DNA of 64,000 nucleotides, from assembly GCA_019359595.1 (NCBI GenBank), contig JAHHGZ010000020.1:62001-126000 (forward strand). The letters are read 5' to 3'. Made by a program: the position numbers and the translations under genes. The notes beneath the pieces were generated by a model. The model did no database searches and had not been told where the DNA came from. It saw only the letters and a program-made list of their open reading frames with translations. Positions 56,162 to 64,000 of the stretch are shown piece by piece (within the stretch, counting starts at the first letter, position 1; each line of letters starts with the position of its first letter). This DNA is from Cyanomargarita calcarea GSE-NOS-MK-12-04C (GTDB lineage: Bacteria > Cyanobacteriota > Cyanobacteriia > Cyanobacteriales > Nostocaceae).

Positions 56162-56410
56162 CTAAAAAGGTCTTATGAATGCTTGAATTAAGGTTCCACC
56201 ACCTACCGTAAGGCTAGGAAAAGTTCCTGCAATTGAAGCAAAACTTTGGTTACTAGTTTGTATGGTATTTCGTCCGGTATTGAAAACCAGTAATGTCCCA
56301 GTTGTAGATAATATAATTGTACTACCATCACCTCCAACTATACTTTCAGCTGTTACATCATTCACAAGCTCTAAAGAAGGCTGTTGGTATTCCAAATCAC
56401 GAATTTCCAC
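56162..56410 (-). CDS. Double-glycine leader peptide precursor, peptide 3
   Basis: An 82-residue precursor with a GTG start (well-placed AAGGAG). Leader of 27 residues (EIRDLEYQQPSLELVNDVTA, ESIVGG), core of 55 residues (DGSTIILSTTGTLLVF to GTLIQAFIRPF). The core has the same length as that of peptide 1, and shares G-T-x-L-x-F, QSF, GT-x-PS, V, GT and the final F-x-x-PF at the same positions. No Cys, Trp, Tyr or His. Confidence 0.8.
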   Translation of the reverse strand: MEIRDLEYQQPSLELVNDVTAESIVGGDGSTIILSTTGTLLVFNTGRNTIQTSNQSFASIAGTFPSLTVGGGTLIQAFIRPF

Positions 56411-56636
56411 GATATTCTCCTTTTGTTGATCTCTGATTTAGGGTTGTTGTGTGGGTAAAAGTCCGTCTTCTCATTTCTTGCACCCTTCTCAACAAGACCT
56501 AAAAAAATCGGTTTCTGAACGACAAATCAAGGGTTATGAGTTGTAAGTTTTTTAAGAAACCGGGTTTTTGGCATTGATGTAAGATATGAGCTTTTAGAGG
56601 GAATCTCAAGGCTATTTAAAGAACGTTCTATAAGCC

Positions 56637-56927
56637 TTAAGCTGTTTTTACAAATGTAGAAGCAAAGACATTAACGAATCCATTATCAGCAACAGCACCA
56701 ACAGCAATACCAGCGGCAGCAAGACTAGCACTACCACCAGCAGTTGCCAAGATTTGGGGACCTGTCGGTGTATTCACAATCGAGAACCCAGCAGGAGCAA
56801 TATTGACAGTTATACTAGCACCAAAACTTGTTGCTAGGCCAGTTGCAAGTGCTCCACCTTGTACTTGGCTACTGTTGGAAATTTCCGGATCGTAAAAGCT
56901 GAGATCGAGAATTTTGAGTCTTTCCAT
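56637..56927 (-). CDS. Double-glycine leader peptide precursor, peptide 4
   Basis: A 96-residue precursor from ATG 56927 (MERLKILDLSFYDPE). An ATG two codons earlier lies directly against the AGGG ribosome binding site, so the second is favoured. Leader of 25 residues ending SSQVQGG; core of 71 residues, alternating Ala/Gly-rich and beta-like stretches (ALATGLATSFGASITVNI; AGGSASLAAAGIAVGAVA) and ending NVFASTFVKTA. No Cys, Trp or His. It lacks the terminal Pro-Phe of peptides 1-3. Confidence 0.75.
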   Translation of the reverse strand: MERLKILDLSFYDPEISNSSQVQGGALATGLATSFGASITVNIAPAGFSIVNTPTGPQILATAGGSASLAAAGIAVGAVADNGFVNVFASTFVKTA

Positions 56928-57001
56928 AACCATCCCTATTGTTGAAGCTGAAAGCTGTAAAAAGCTTTCAGCGTTAAATACTCAGAACGATTCAACTATG
57001 T

Positions 57002-57217
57002 TTACTGTGCAGCAGATTGAGAGGTAGATACAGATTTAGAAATATTGAAGAAAGCAGAAACAGCAAAAGTATTAGAAAAGGTTGCGGTACCAGAAAACTG
57101 TAAACCAAAAGCGAATGCCCCAGCAGCAGCATTTGCAAGTGCTAAACCACCTAAAACGTTGTTTTCTTCAGAAGAAACAACTTCTTCTACATGAGAAAGA
57201 TCGTTGATGATAACCAT
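57002..57217 (-). CDS. Double-glycine leader peptide precursor, peptide 5
   Basis: A 71-residue precursor, first of the array. Leader of 24 residues (VIINDLSHVEEVVSSEENNV, LGG), core of 47 residues (LALANAAAGAFAFGLQFS to SVSTSQSAAQ), Ala/Phe/Ser-rich with a single Lys and no Cys. AGGAGA lies 8 bases before the ATG. It starts 361 bp after the PpiC gene stop, so the peptide array may have its own promoter. Confidence 0.75.
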   Translation of the reverse strand: MVIINDLSHVEEVVSSEENNVLGGLALANAAAGAFAFGLQFSGTATFSNTFAVSAFFNISKSVSTSQSAAQ

Positions 57218-57578
57218 GAATTTATCTCCTAATAACGACTAATTTGATTGATTCAACTTTGGTAATACACTTTTTTTCCTGACTATTTAACAATAACAAT
57301 TCAGAAAGTAAATGACTAGTAGTTTTACATAAACTTTATTCTTGTCTCGGTATAACTTTATCTGAGTAAAATGCCTTTTTTTTTAGAAGAAACGGTATTT
57401 TAAAAAATTATTTATCCAAGAAAAATTGGCGCAATAAAAATTGAGTTCTACAGAAGAAATCGGTTTCTGATTTTTACTTATCCGAGTATATTTTTGACAA
57501 GGTTTATGTCTAACCAGTCCTCCAAAAGTTACCGCAAATTCATGCACGTCAAATTTCGTACTTCATATTTTCAAATGT
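57218..57578. other. Gap between the PpiC gene and the peptide array
   Basis: 361 AT-rich bases with no gene and no strong hairpin. A promoter for the five peptide genes could lie here, but I cannot point to one with confidence. Confidence 0.4.
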
Positions 57579-58361
57579 CTAAGCCGACGGCAAAAGGTCT
57601 TGGGAAGACTGTAATTGTTCTGTTGAATCTAAATTAACCACTATTTTGAATTGCTCAACTTGTTGCTTTAACCAGCCTGAAAATAATTCTTGCTGTATCT
57701 GAAAGCGCAGCCGTTCGTCTAATTGTGGTTGAATAATTTCTTCCACCCAAATCAAATACACTCCTTTGGTTGTAGTAATGGGTTTGAGAATCTGTGGTGG
57801 ACTGGCAGCAAATACTGCAGCAGCAATTTCTGGACGAAAATCTCTGCGACGTCGAAGTCCTTGATATCCTCCCATTCGACGAAGTTCTGAATTGGGAATA
57901 TAAGTATGGGCAATTTCTGGAAAACTAGTTTCGCCTTGTTTGAAAGCATAAAACAGTTCCAAAGCTAAATCTCTATCTTCTAAGATGACTTCATAGGTGA
58001 TAGCAGTGATGTAATCAAGTTGGTGTTCGTAAAAGAACTGTTCAATCTTGTCTGCAAATAGGGAATGAGCTAACTTGCTTCTTAGTATGTTGGTCTGGAT
58101 TAATGTTTCAAAATCATCCAGAGAAAGATGATGTCTTTTCAACCACTCCCAAGTGTCCGCTGCTTTAACGAGTCTCTGCTCAAACCGCAGTCTTTCGCTT
58201 TCAATCTGAATTTCTTCTTCCGTAGCTGTAATTCCTGCCGATTGAACCAACTGAGCAATAATCTTTTCTGTGGCAATAGCTTCTACTAGACTTGGAATCT
58301 GGCAAGAAAACTTGATGTAGTGAACTATGTCTTCAGGAGAAATTGTCAACAGATTTGACAT
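57579..58361 (-). CDS. PpiC/SurA-like peptidylprolyl isomerase, no signal peptide
   Basis: A 260-residue protein with a SurA-like helical N-terminal part (about 1-110; ATEKIIAQLVQSAGITATEE, LDDFETLIQTNILRSKLAHS) and a parvulin-type domain (about 115-215; YEVILEDRDLALELFYAFKQ, GGYQGLRRRRDFRPEIAAAV, VYLIWVEEI). No signal peptide or anchor is seen, so it probably acts in the cytoplasm, perhaps holding the peptide precursors before export. It lies 33 bp after the HlyD gene, in the operon PCAT-HlyD-PpiC. Such trios recur in cyanobacterial bacteriocin-type clusters. Confidence 0.9.
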   Translation of the reverse strand: MSNLLTISPEDIVHYIKFSCQIPSLVEAIATEKIIAQLVQSAGITATEEEIQIESERLRFEQRLVKAADTWEWLKRHHLSLDDFETLIQTNILRSKLAHSLFADKIEQFFYEHQLDYITAITYEVILEDRDLALELFYAFKQGETSFPEIAHTYIPNSELRRMGGYQGLRRRRDFRPEIAAAVFAASPPQILKPITTTKGVYLIWVEEIIQPQLDERLRFQIQQELFSGWLKQQVEQFKIVVNLDSTEQLQSSQDLLPSA

Positions 58362-58394
58362 AATGACTATTGATTGGTGATAATTGATAGTTGA

Positions 58395-59954
58395 CTAAAG
58401 GTCTAAGCCGCCTTTTTGCAGTTTTTTAAATGGGTCTAATAACAAGTCAATAACGTGACGCTGACGGACAAGGACTTCAGCAGTCGCTGTTTGACCGGGG
58501 GTTAACACGATCTTTTTATCCCCTTGCAGGATATAGGGATGCTCTAAGACAATTTCCAAGTCGTAGGTTTCTATCTTGCCTTGTGGTATTTGCTGTTCTT
58601 TTGAGTCTGGTGAAATCCATTTCACTGTCCCTTTGACAACTCCATAATCTTGGAAGGGATAGGCATCGAACTTTATTTTGACCTGGTTGCCAACTTTGAT
58701 AAAACCACTGTGTTGGCTTGGTATTTGGGCTTTGAGTACTAATGCTGCATTTTCCGGTGCAATTTTAGCTAGTTTCTCACCTGGTTGAACTACGACACCT
58801 GGTTTAGCGATCGGTAATTCAAAAATCACACCAGTAACAGGCGATCGCACGACTCTTTGGCCCAACTGAATCTTGATGGACGATATTTGGCTTTTGGTTT
58901 GAGATATTTCTGCTTGTAGAGTATTGATTTGTGTTTGTACTTGTTTAAGTTGTTCTTGATTTTTGATCTCTGCTAGCGTGCCTATATGTATAAGACTTTG
59001 ATAATTGCGTTGTTCTTCTTGTAAACGGAGTTCAGCCTGCTGAATATCAGACTTAGCTTGATAAATAGTCTTTTCATAATTGCTTTCTTGTTCTTTAAGA
59101 CTAGATTCAGCCTGAGACATTTGAGACTGAGCCTGCATAAGATTTTCGTAGTTTTCTTTCTCCGACTGTTGTGCGTCCAGGAAACGGTCTTGTGAGATAA
59201 CTCCCTCTTTATAAGCCGTTTGATAGCGCGATATTTTTTCTTTAGCTCCTTGAAGACGCACTTTTGCTAAGTTAAGAACTGCTTTGCTAGAATTCAGAGC
59301 TTGTTGAATCTGGCTAACTTTTGCCTCTTTTTCCGGTTTTTGCAAGTTATATGCCGTTTTCAGAGCATTCAGGTTCTGTCGGGCTTGCTCTAATTGACTA
59401 AGTTTTGCTAGTTGTTGGGCTTGATTTTGTTGTTGCTGTGTACTTACAGCCAGGAGCAATTGATTTTTGAGGAGGTCTAAGTTGGCTTGCTGATTGCGTG
59501 ACCCCTCTAGCTTTGAGTATGCTTGCTGGAGTTCGGTTTTCATCACCTCTGACTCTAGCTCAAGCAGAACTTGTCCTGCTTTGACTCTTTCGCCTTCTTT
59601 GACTCTAACAGCGACTACATTGCCACTAACTTGACTGTCTAATTCTTGTGTTGCGCCTTTTGGTTCTATACGACCCCGCGCACTACCTGTCTCATCGATC
59701 TTGGCAACCATTGTCCAAGGAACCACAAGCGCCATAAGACCAAATATTAAATACAGCATAGAACTAGTCCAGGGACGCGGTAAAGCATCCATAAGTGCTT
59801 CAGTCGCGTAATACCAATCGGTTTTCTGGCTAGAGGTATTTATTTCAATTTCAGTAGATTCGTCGGTTTCTTGGGAATTGTCTGGAAATTTTTTGTACTC
59901 ATCTGGCTCTGCTCTGGCTGGTAAGGATGATGAATTCTGAGATAGCTGTGGCAT
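58395..59954 (-). CDS. HlyD-family adaptor of the peptide exporter
   Basis: A 519-residue membrane-fusion protein: a hydrophilic N-terminus (1-60), one membrane segment (about 64-84, SMLYLIFGLMALVVPWTM), a lipoyl half (DSQVSGNVVAVRVKEGERVK), a very long coiled coil (about 130-365, Gln-rich), the second lipoyl half (VRSPVTGVIFELPIAKPGVV) and a beta barrel with AKIAPENAALVLKAQIP. It matches adaptors of type I peptide exporters. It follows the C39 transporter gene by 60 bp. A TolC-like partner would be supplied from elsewhere. Confidence 0.95.
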   Translation of the reverse strand: MPQLSQNSSSLPARAEPDEYKKFPDNSQETDESTEIEINTSSQKTDWYYATEALMDALPRPWTSSMLYLIFGLMALVVPWTMVAKIDETGSARGRIEPKGATQELDSQVSGNVVAVRVKEGERVKAGQVLLELESEVMKTELQQAYSKLEGSRNQQANLDLLKNQLLLAVSTQQQQNQAQQLAKLSQLEQARQNLNALKTAYNLQKPEKEAKVSQIQQALNSSKAVLNLAKVRLQGAKEKISRYQTAYKEGVISQDRFLDAQQSEKENYENLMQAQSQMSQAESSLKEQESNYEKTIYQAKSDIQQAELRLQEEQRNYQSLIHIGTLAEIKNQEQLKQVQTQINTLQAEISQTKSQISSIKIQLGQRVVRSPVTGVIFELPIAKPGVVVQPGEKLAKIAPENAALVLKAQIPSQHSGFIKVGNQVKIKFDAYPFQDYGVVKGTVKWISPDSKEQQIPQGKIETYDLEIVLEHPYILQGDKKIVLTPGQTATAEVLVRQRHVIDLLLDPFKKLQKGGLDL

Positions 59955-60014
59955 TGTTGTTTCTCCAGATTAAGGAGTATTAGAGTTGCGAGGTCATGAC
60001 AACTCACAATTAGC

Positions 60015-63000
60015 TCAAGCAGTTTGAGCTAGCTGTTGTTGGTTGAGGTAGTAGTAATGACCTTTTTTGGCAATTAACTCATCGTGTGTTCCTTTTTCTA
60101 TCAACACACCTTTGTCTAACACTAAGATCAGGTCAGCATTCCGCACGGTAGAAAGACGATGAGCTATTATCAAGCTGCTCCGCTTTTTGAGAATAGTATT
60201 CAGGTTGTTCTGAATAATACGCTCTGACTCTGCATCCAAATTACTAGTAGCTTCATCAAAAATCAGGAATCGAGGATCTCCCAACAGAGCACGGGCGATC
60301 GCCAGACGTTGACGTTGACCACCCGATAACATTCCACCACCTTCACCAATTGGGGTTTCGTAACCCATTGGTAATTTCTGAATAAAGTCATCTGCTCCTG
60401 CTAAACGTGCTGCCTCAATAATCTCTTCTAAAGAGGCTTCTGGATGAGCAATACTTAGGTTTTCCCGAATCGTACCTCCAAACAAGAAGGTATCTTGGTC
60501 TACAAGACCGATTTGAGAACGTAGTGACTTTAGTGAAATACTCGTCACATCGTGACCATCGATCAACACTTTGCCGGATGTCGGAGGATATAACCCGAGA
60601 ATTAACTTCGATAGGGTAGTTTTCCCTGAACCACTCCTTCCTACCACTGCCACACTTTGCTCGCTTTGGATTTCAAAGCTGAGATTTTCCAGGACATTTG
60701 TCTCGCTTTCTGGGTGATAGCGGAAAGTAACACCCTCAAAGCGAATCTGACCCCGAAATTTTCTCAAACTCTGACGGGGTGAAGTAAGCAAGTTTTCTTC
60801 TGGTTCTGCGCCTAACACGTCGTTAATACGTTCGGCAGAAACCAGGACTTCCTGCAATTGATTCCATAACACGCTCAGGCGTTGGAAAGGATGGATGACA
60901 TTACCCAGCAACATATTGAAGGCGATTAATTGCCCAATGGTGAGTTGGTTTTGAATCACCAATGATGCTCCGTACCACAGTAATCCTGTACTGATGAGTG
61001 TTTCAATTGTTGCACTGATAATTTGCAAACGATTGGCAACAATTTGCGATCTAAAACTTTTTTTGATAAGTTTATTTAATAGTTCTTCCCAACGCCAGCG
61101 TACTGTTTGCTCAATTGCCATTGAACGGACAGAACGAATCCCTGACAGGGATTGAATCAAATAACTGTTTTCGTTTGCCCCTGCCGTAAAAATCTCTCGC
61201 GAGAGGCGACGTAAAATTCCGGTAGAAAACAATGCCAACAGGAAAAATGGCGGCACAATCGATAATACCAGCAATGCCATCTGCCAGTTGTAGCAAAACA
61301 TCAATCCCACATAGATAAACACTGTCAATAAGTCCAAGCAAATTGACAGTGCTTCCCCAGTTAAAAAACGCTGAATTTTGTGATTTTCTTGGATGCGAGA
61401 GACTATATCCCCCACATAACGGGACTCGAAGAACGAAAGTGGCAAACTGAAGGTATGTCTGATAAAACCAACGAGCATTGCTACGGAAACACGATTAGCT
61501 GTGTGGTCTAGCAAATATTGCCGCACACTATTGACGATGATGCGGAACAGACCAAAAATTAGCAACCCAAACCCGACAGCATTCAGAGTGATTGTGCTAC
61601 CTTGCACAATTACTTTGTCTAACAACAACTGCGTGAATAAGGGTGTGATGAGTCCAAATAGCTGAATCAGCACCGAAGCTAAGAAGACTTCTAGCAATAC
61701 TTTTGAGTGAGGTCTGACTAACTCAAAAAACTGCCACAACGAAGTCTCTGTTTCTTCAGCTTGTTTAAGCATTGCTGTGGGTTGTACAAGCAATGTATAA
61801 CCAGTCCATCCTTGATTGAACTGAGCGTGAGTCAGGCTCCGTTGACCAATGGCTGGATCTCCGACTATCACCTGTTTCTTCGTGATTTTATATACAACGA
61901 TGTAATGCTTCCCTTCCCAATGGGCGATCGCCGGTAGGGGTTGCTCGACCAATTTATCTAGACTGGCTTTGATCGGTCGAGTGGTAAAACCTAAGCTTTC
62001 TGCCGCTGCGGCTAATGCTTTGAGCGAAGCTCCACTGCGACTGACATTTGCTTGTTCCCGCAGCCTATTGACGCTAAATTGCTTCCCCCAATAGCGACCA
62101 ATCATCACCAAGCAAGCGGCTCCACAGTCTGCTGCACTTTGTTGGGCATAGAAGGGATAAGTTTTTGTGGCACGAACCCACATCTGCCCAACTCTGACCT
62201 TGGGGCTGGGAAAGTAAGGTTGCGATCGCTTTGGCTTTGGTGATGATTCTCTCTGGGGAAAAGGGATTATATTACTAGTTGGAGATAGACGCTCTGGTTT
62301 TGATTTGTTTTTTTGTGTCTTTTGCTCTTTTTGCTCTTGGGGTTTGACAAACTCCCCTAGCTGCTGCCAGTTTTGTTTGGCTATTTGCACATTAGCATGG
62401 AGGAGAATATAGGCTACTGTTGGTTGCCTCACTTGCCAACAACCAGGTTTTTGAAGAGGATATATTTTCCCTGGTGCTAAGATGCGACCTTCACTATCTT
62501 GCAGTTCTCCTTTTTGCAACAGCAAAAACTTGCTATCTTTCGGTAGAGATGTTTCCTCCCCAGGACCTAGATTATGTCGCTCAAATACGGATAACGCTTG
62601 AAGTATTCCTGGTATATCGGATGGCTGAGTTTGCAGTTGTAGGTTTTGCCGATATAACATCACCAAATCCCATATCTCTGCCCGTTGTAACAAGCACTCT
62701 CCAATAGTGGGATAGAGGTCTATCAATTTTTGTAGCATCTCTTGTTTGAGATACAAAAGCTTAAGATTTGTTGAAGATCTAGCTGCATAGGGGTGAAAAT
62801 CTTCCCGTGGAAAAAGACTCGCTTCTCCAAACGATGACTCTACACTCAAGCTCGTAATTAAGTTCTCTTCTCTATCCAACAGCCTGACTTTCCCTGCTAG
62901 GACGACATAGATTCCTTCTTGAGCTTCTGAGGTTGACCAAAACTGCTTAGTGGCTGACGGCTCGACAATTTCTGCTAAAGCCAAGTAGTCTTGTATTTCT

Positions 63001-63074
63001 TGCTCGGAAAGCTCTTGACCCAAAATCTTACTCAGTTTTTGAGTTAGTTCTTCCTGGGATAACTTTGTTTGCAT
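60015..63074 (-). CDS. Peptidase-containing ABC transporter (C39), HetC-like with Crp-type N-terminus
   Basis: A 1019-residue PCAT. Residues about 30-130 form a cyclic-nucleotide-binding-type domain (FWSTSEAQEGIYVVLAGKVR; SFGEASLFPRED), and a second, degenerate one spans about 155-235. The C39 peptidase has Cys317 (QQSAADCGAACL), His390 (HWEGKHYIVVYK) and Asp406 (VIVGDPAIG). Membrane segments span about 450-700. The ATPase has Walker A GRSGSGKTT, signature LSGGQRQRLAIARALL and Walker B FLIFDEATSNLD. All catalytic residues are present. It should cut double-glycine leaders and export the cores. The architecture is that of HetC of heterocyst-forming cyanobacteria. Confidence 0.96.
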   Translation of the reverse strand: MQTKLSQEELTQKLSKILGQELSEQEIQDYLALAEIVEPSATKQFWSTSEAQEGIYVVLAGKVRLLDREENLITSLSVESSFGEASLFPREDFHPYAARSSTNLKLLYLKQEMLQKLIDLYPTIGECLLQRAEIWDLVMLYRQNLQLQTQPSDIPGILQALSVFERHNLGPGEETSLPKDSKFLLLQKGELQDSEGRILAPGKIYPLQKPGCWQVRQPTVAYILLHANVQIAKQNWQQLGEFVKPQEQKEQKTQKNKSKPERLSPTSNIIPFPQRESSPKPKRSQPYFPSPKVRVGQMWVRATKTYPFYAQQSAADCGAACLVMIGRYWGKQFSVNRLREQANVSRSGASLKALAAAAESLGFTTRPIKASLDKLVEQPLPAIAHWEGKHYIVVYKITKKQVIVGDPAIGQRSLTHAQFNQGWTGYTLLVQPTAMLKQAEETETSLWQFFELVRPHSKVLLEVFLASVLIQLFGLITPLFTQLLLDKVIVQGSTITLNAVGFGLLIFGLFRIIVNSVRQYLLDHTANRVSVAMLVGFIRHTFSLPLSFFESRYVGDIVSRIQENHKIQRFLTGEALSICLDLLTVFIYVGLMFCYNWQMALLVLSIVPPFFLLALFSTGILRRLSREIFTAGANENSYLIQSLSGIRSVRSMAIEQTVRWRWEELLNKLIKKSFRSQIVANRLQIISATIETLISTGLLWYGASLVIQNQLTIGQLIAFNMLLGNVIHPFQRLSVLWNQLQEVLVSAERINDVLGAEPEENLLTSPRQSLRKFRGQIRFEGVTFRYHPESETNVLENLSFEIQSEQSVAVVGRSGSGKTTLSKLILGLYPPTSGKVLIDGHDVTSISLKSLRSQIGLVDQDTFLFGGTIRENLSIAHPEASLEEIIEAARLAGADDFIQKLPMGYETPIGEGGGMLSGGQRQRLAIARALLGDPRFLIFDEATSNLDAESERIIQNNLNTILKKRSSLIIAHRLSTVRNADLILVLDKGVLIEKGTHDELIAKKGHYYYLNQQQLAQTA

Positions 63075-64000
63075 TGCCTAATTTCTAAGACAGAACAAGT
63101 GATTAATCTAGATGAGATTGACCAATTAAAATTTTCTTATGGCGTTCCCTGGTCTAGTGAGGTACAGGTTAACCTCACCCTAATAAAGCTGTGCTTTATC
63201 TCCCCTCTCCTTAGTAAGGCTATGCATTAGTTACATCTTTCTTTACAATCTTACAACCCTTGTTTTGTAGGCTTCTTGGACACTGAGGTGTCAGGCATAC
63301 TTGACAAGTTGGCTTTTAATCTTCTCGCTAAAATTAGGTTTTTATTGAGAATTAACGACGAACGAATAAGGGTTAGAAAAAGCGTGAGTGAATAGTCAAA
63401 GCAAATGTTAACTCATATCCGGGTAATGGATAGCCTTAGTAAGGAGAGGGATTGGGGTTTTGATATGTACTTCATAGGAACCCCTATAGTCAGGGATAGC
63501 CCATTGGTCTTTGCGCTATTACGGCACATAGTTACTCAGTATAGGGCTACTATTTTATTTTTGAAATGTAACTACAACTACACTTAGGCTGGTATCCCAC
63601 CAAAACCCGGATGTAGTTGACATTCCCCACCCTACAGTTCCTGATATTTTTTCAAAAATCAAAGCGCGTTTTTATATATCCACTATTATTTTTAGTAGTA
63701 TTTACACTGAGGTTAGTATTGCACATAAAGTCAAAACTATCTCGGTAGCTTGGTTGATTTTTACAAAAGCTTATTTTTACAGTCCAAGTATAAACATCAT
63801 GTGAATTAACTTTAATTAAGAGATAAGTAAGTCGGCGAGAATAAATCAAAGTACGTTAAGTAATGTAAAAAAAAAGAAGTTGGCTCGTAGTGAGCGCTAC
63901 GTCCCTAACAGCCCTCAAAGTAGGGCTAGAGCCGCTTACTACAAACCTTTAATTATTAACGCCGTTATACTTAGGCGAGGCTGGTTAAAATTGCACGACC
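63075..64000. other. Gene-free right edge
   Basis: About 925 bp upstream of the transporter gene with no convincing gene. It includes short segments shared with 55981-56150 (gggctactatt...tttttgaaa at 63543; gacattccccaccctacag at 63618). Short open frames near 63405 and 63652 have no features of real genes. The transporter promoter should lie here. Confidence 0.5.

Noticed and set aside
55068-57217. Nif11- or nitrile-hydratase-type leader peptides
   Set aside because: Leaders are only 24-29 residues and lack the long Nif11/NHLP leader sequence; they are short classical GG leaders.
63405-63849. Short open frames at the right edge
   Set aside because: They lie in repeat-related AT-rich DNA and have no recognisable protein features.

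Overview
The window looks like chromosomal DNA from a filamentous, probably heterocyst-forming cyanobacterium (Nostocales type). Evidence: very frequent GCGATCGC (HIP1-like) octamers; short heptamer repeat tracts (GGAGTTA / GTTGGTT type) between genes; and cyanobacterial or plastid-lineage families (Tab2/Atab2, CCB2/CCB4, DUF3155, DUF3611, DUF2470, DUF3598, a Hik2/CSK-like kinase). Products are inferred from the sequence alone; no database search was run.

Layout. 0.5-9.3 kb: small housekeeping and accessory genes (alpha/beta hydrolase, RusA-like nuclease, DUF4330, M48 protease, phosphatase, DUF2470, Tab2) and a small toxin-antitoxin-like patch with a nearly erased second copy of a two-gene unit. 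7.1-11.9 kb: two enzymes of glutathione-dependent formaldehyde oxidation (S-formylglutathione hydrolase and class III alcohol dehydrogenase) flank an aldo/keto reductase. 12-20.9 kb: valine-pyruvate transaminase, RimM, phosphoketolase, FtsX, DUF3598. 21-24.2 kb: a large DUF4347/DUF4394/DUF4114 surface-type protein. 24.5-27.5 kb: a TacA/TacT-type toxin-antitoxin pair split exactly at its stop/start overlap by a complete IscB element with a candidate omega-RNA; the whole cassette lies between two about 263-bp direct copies of the 3' end of tamB. 27.5-33.2 kb: tamB. 34-37.4 kb: a gene graveyard with a TpsB/TpsA chimera and a CHAT/DUF928/histidine-kinase mosaic. 37.4-46.5 kb: housekeeping genes (aat, rpsN, nth, rseP, serS), a PadR regulator beside CCB2/CCB4, and gene-poor DNA with possible structured RNA. 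46.8-53.8 kb: a Hik2-like kinase and a YbhGFSR-type exporter operon (HlyD, double ATPase, two ABC-2 permeases).

55.0-63.1 kb, minus strand: a peptide export cluster. A peptidase-C39 ABC transporter with a Crp-like N-terminus, a HlyD adaptor and a PpiC-type isomerase are followed by five small genes with double-glycine leaders. The cores have no cysteine, almost no charge, and are rich in Gly/Ser/Thr/Ala/Phe. Three end in Pro-Phe, and two have equal 55-residue cores that align without gaps. No modification enzyme is nearby. This cluster and the IscB-split toxin-antitoxin operon are the two most interesting systems here.
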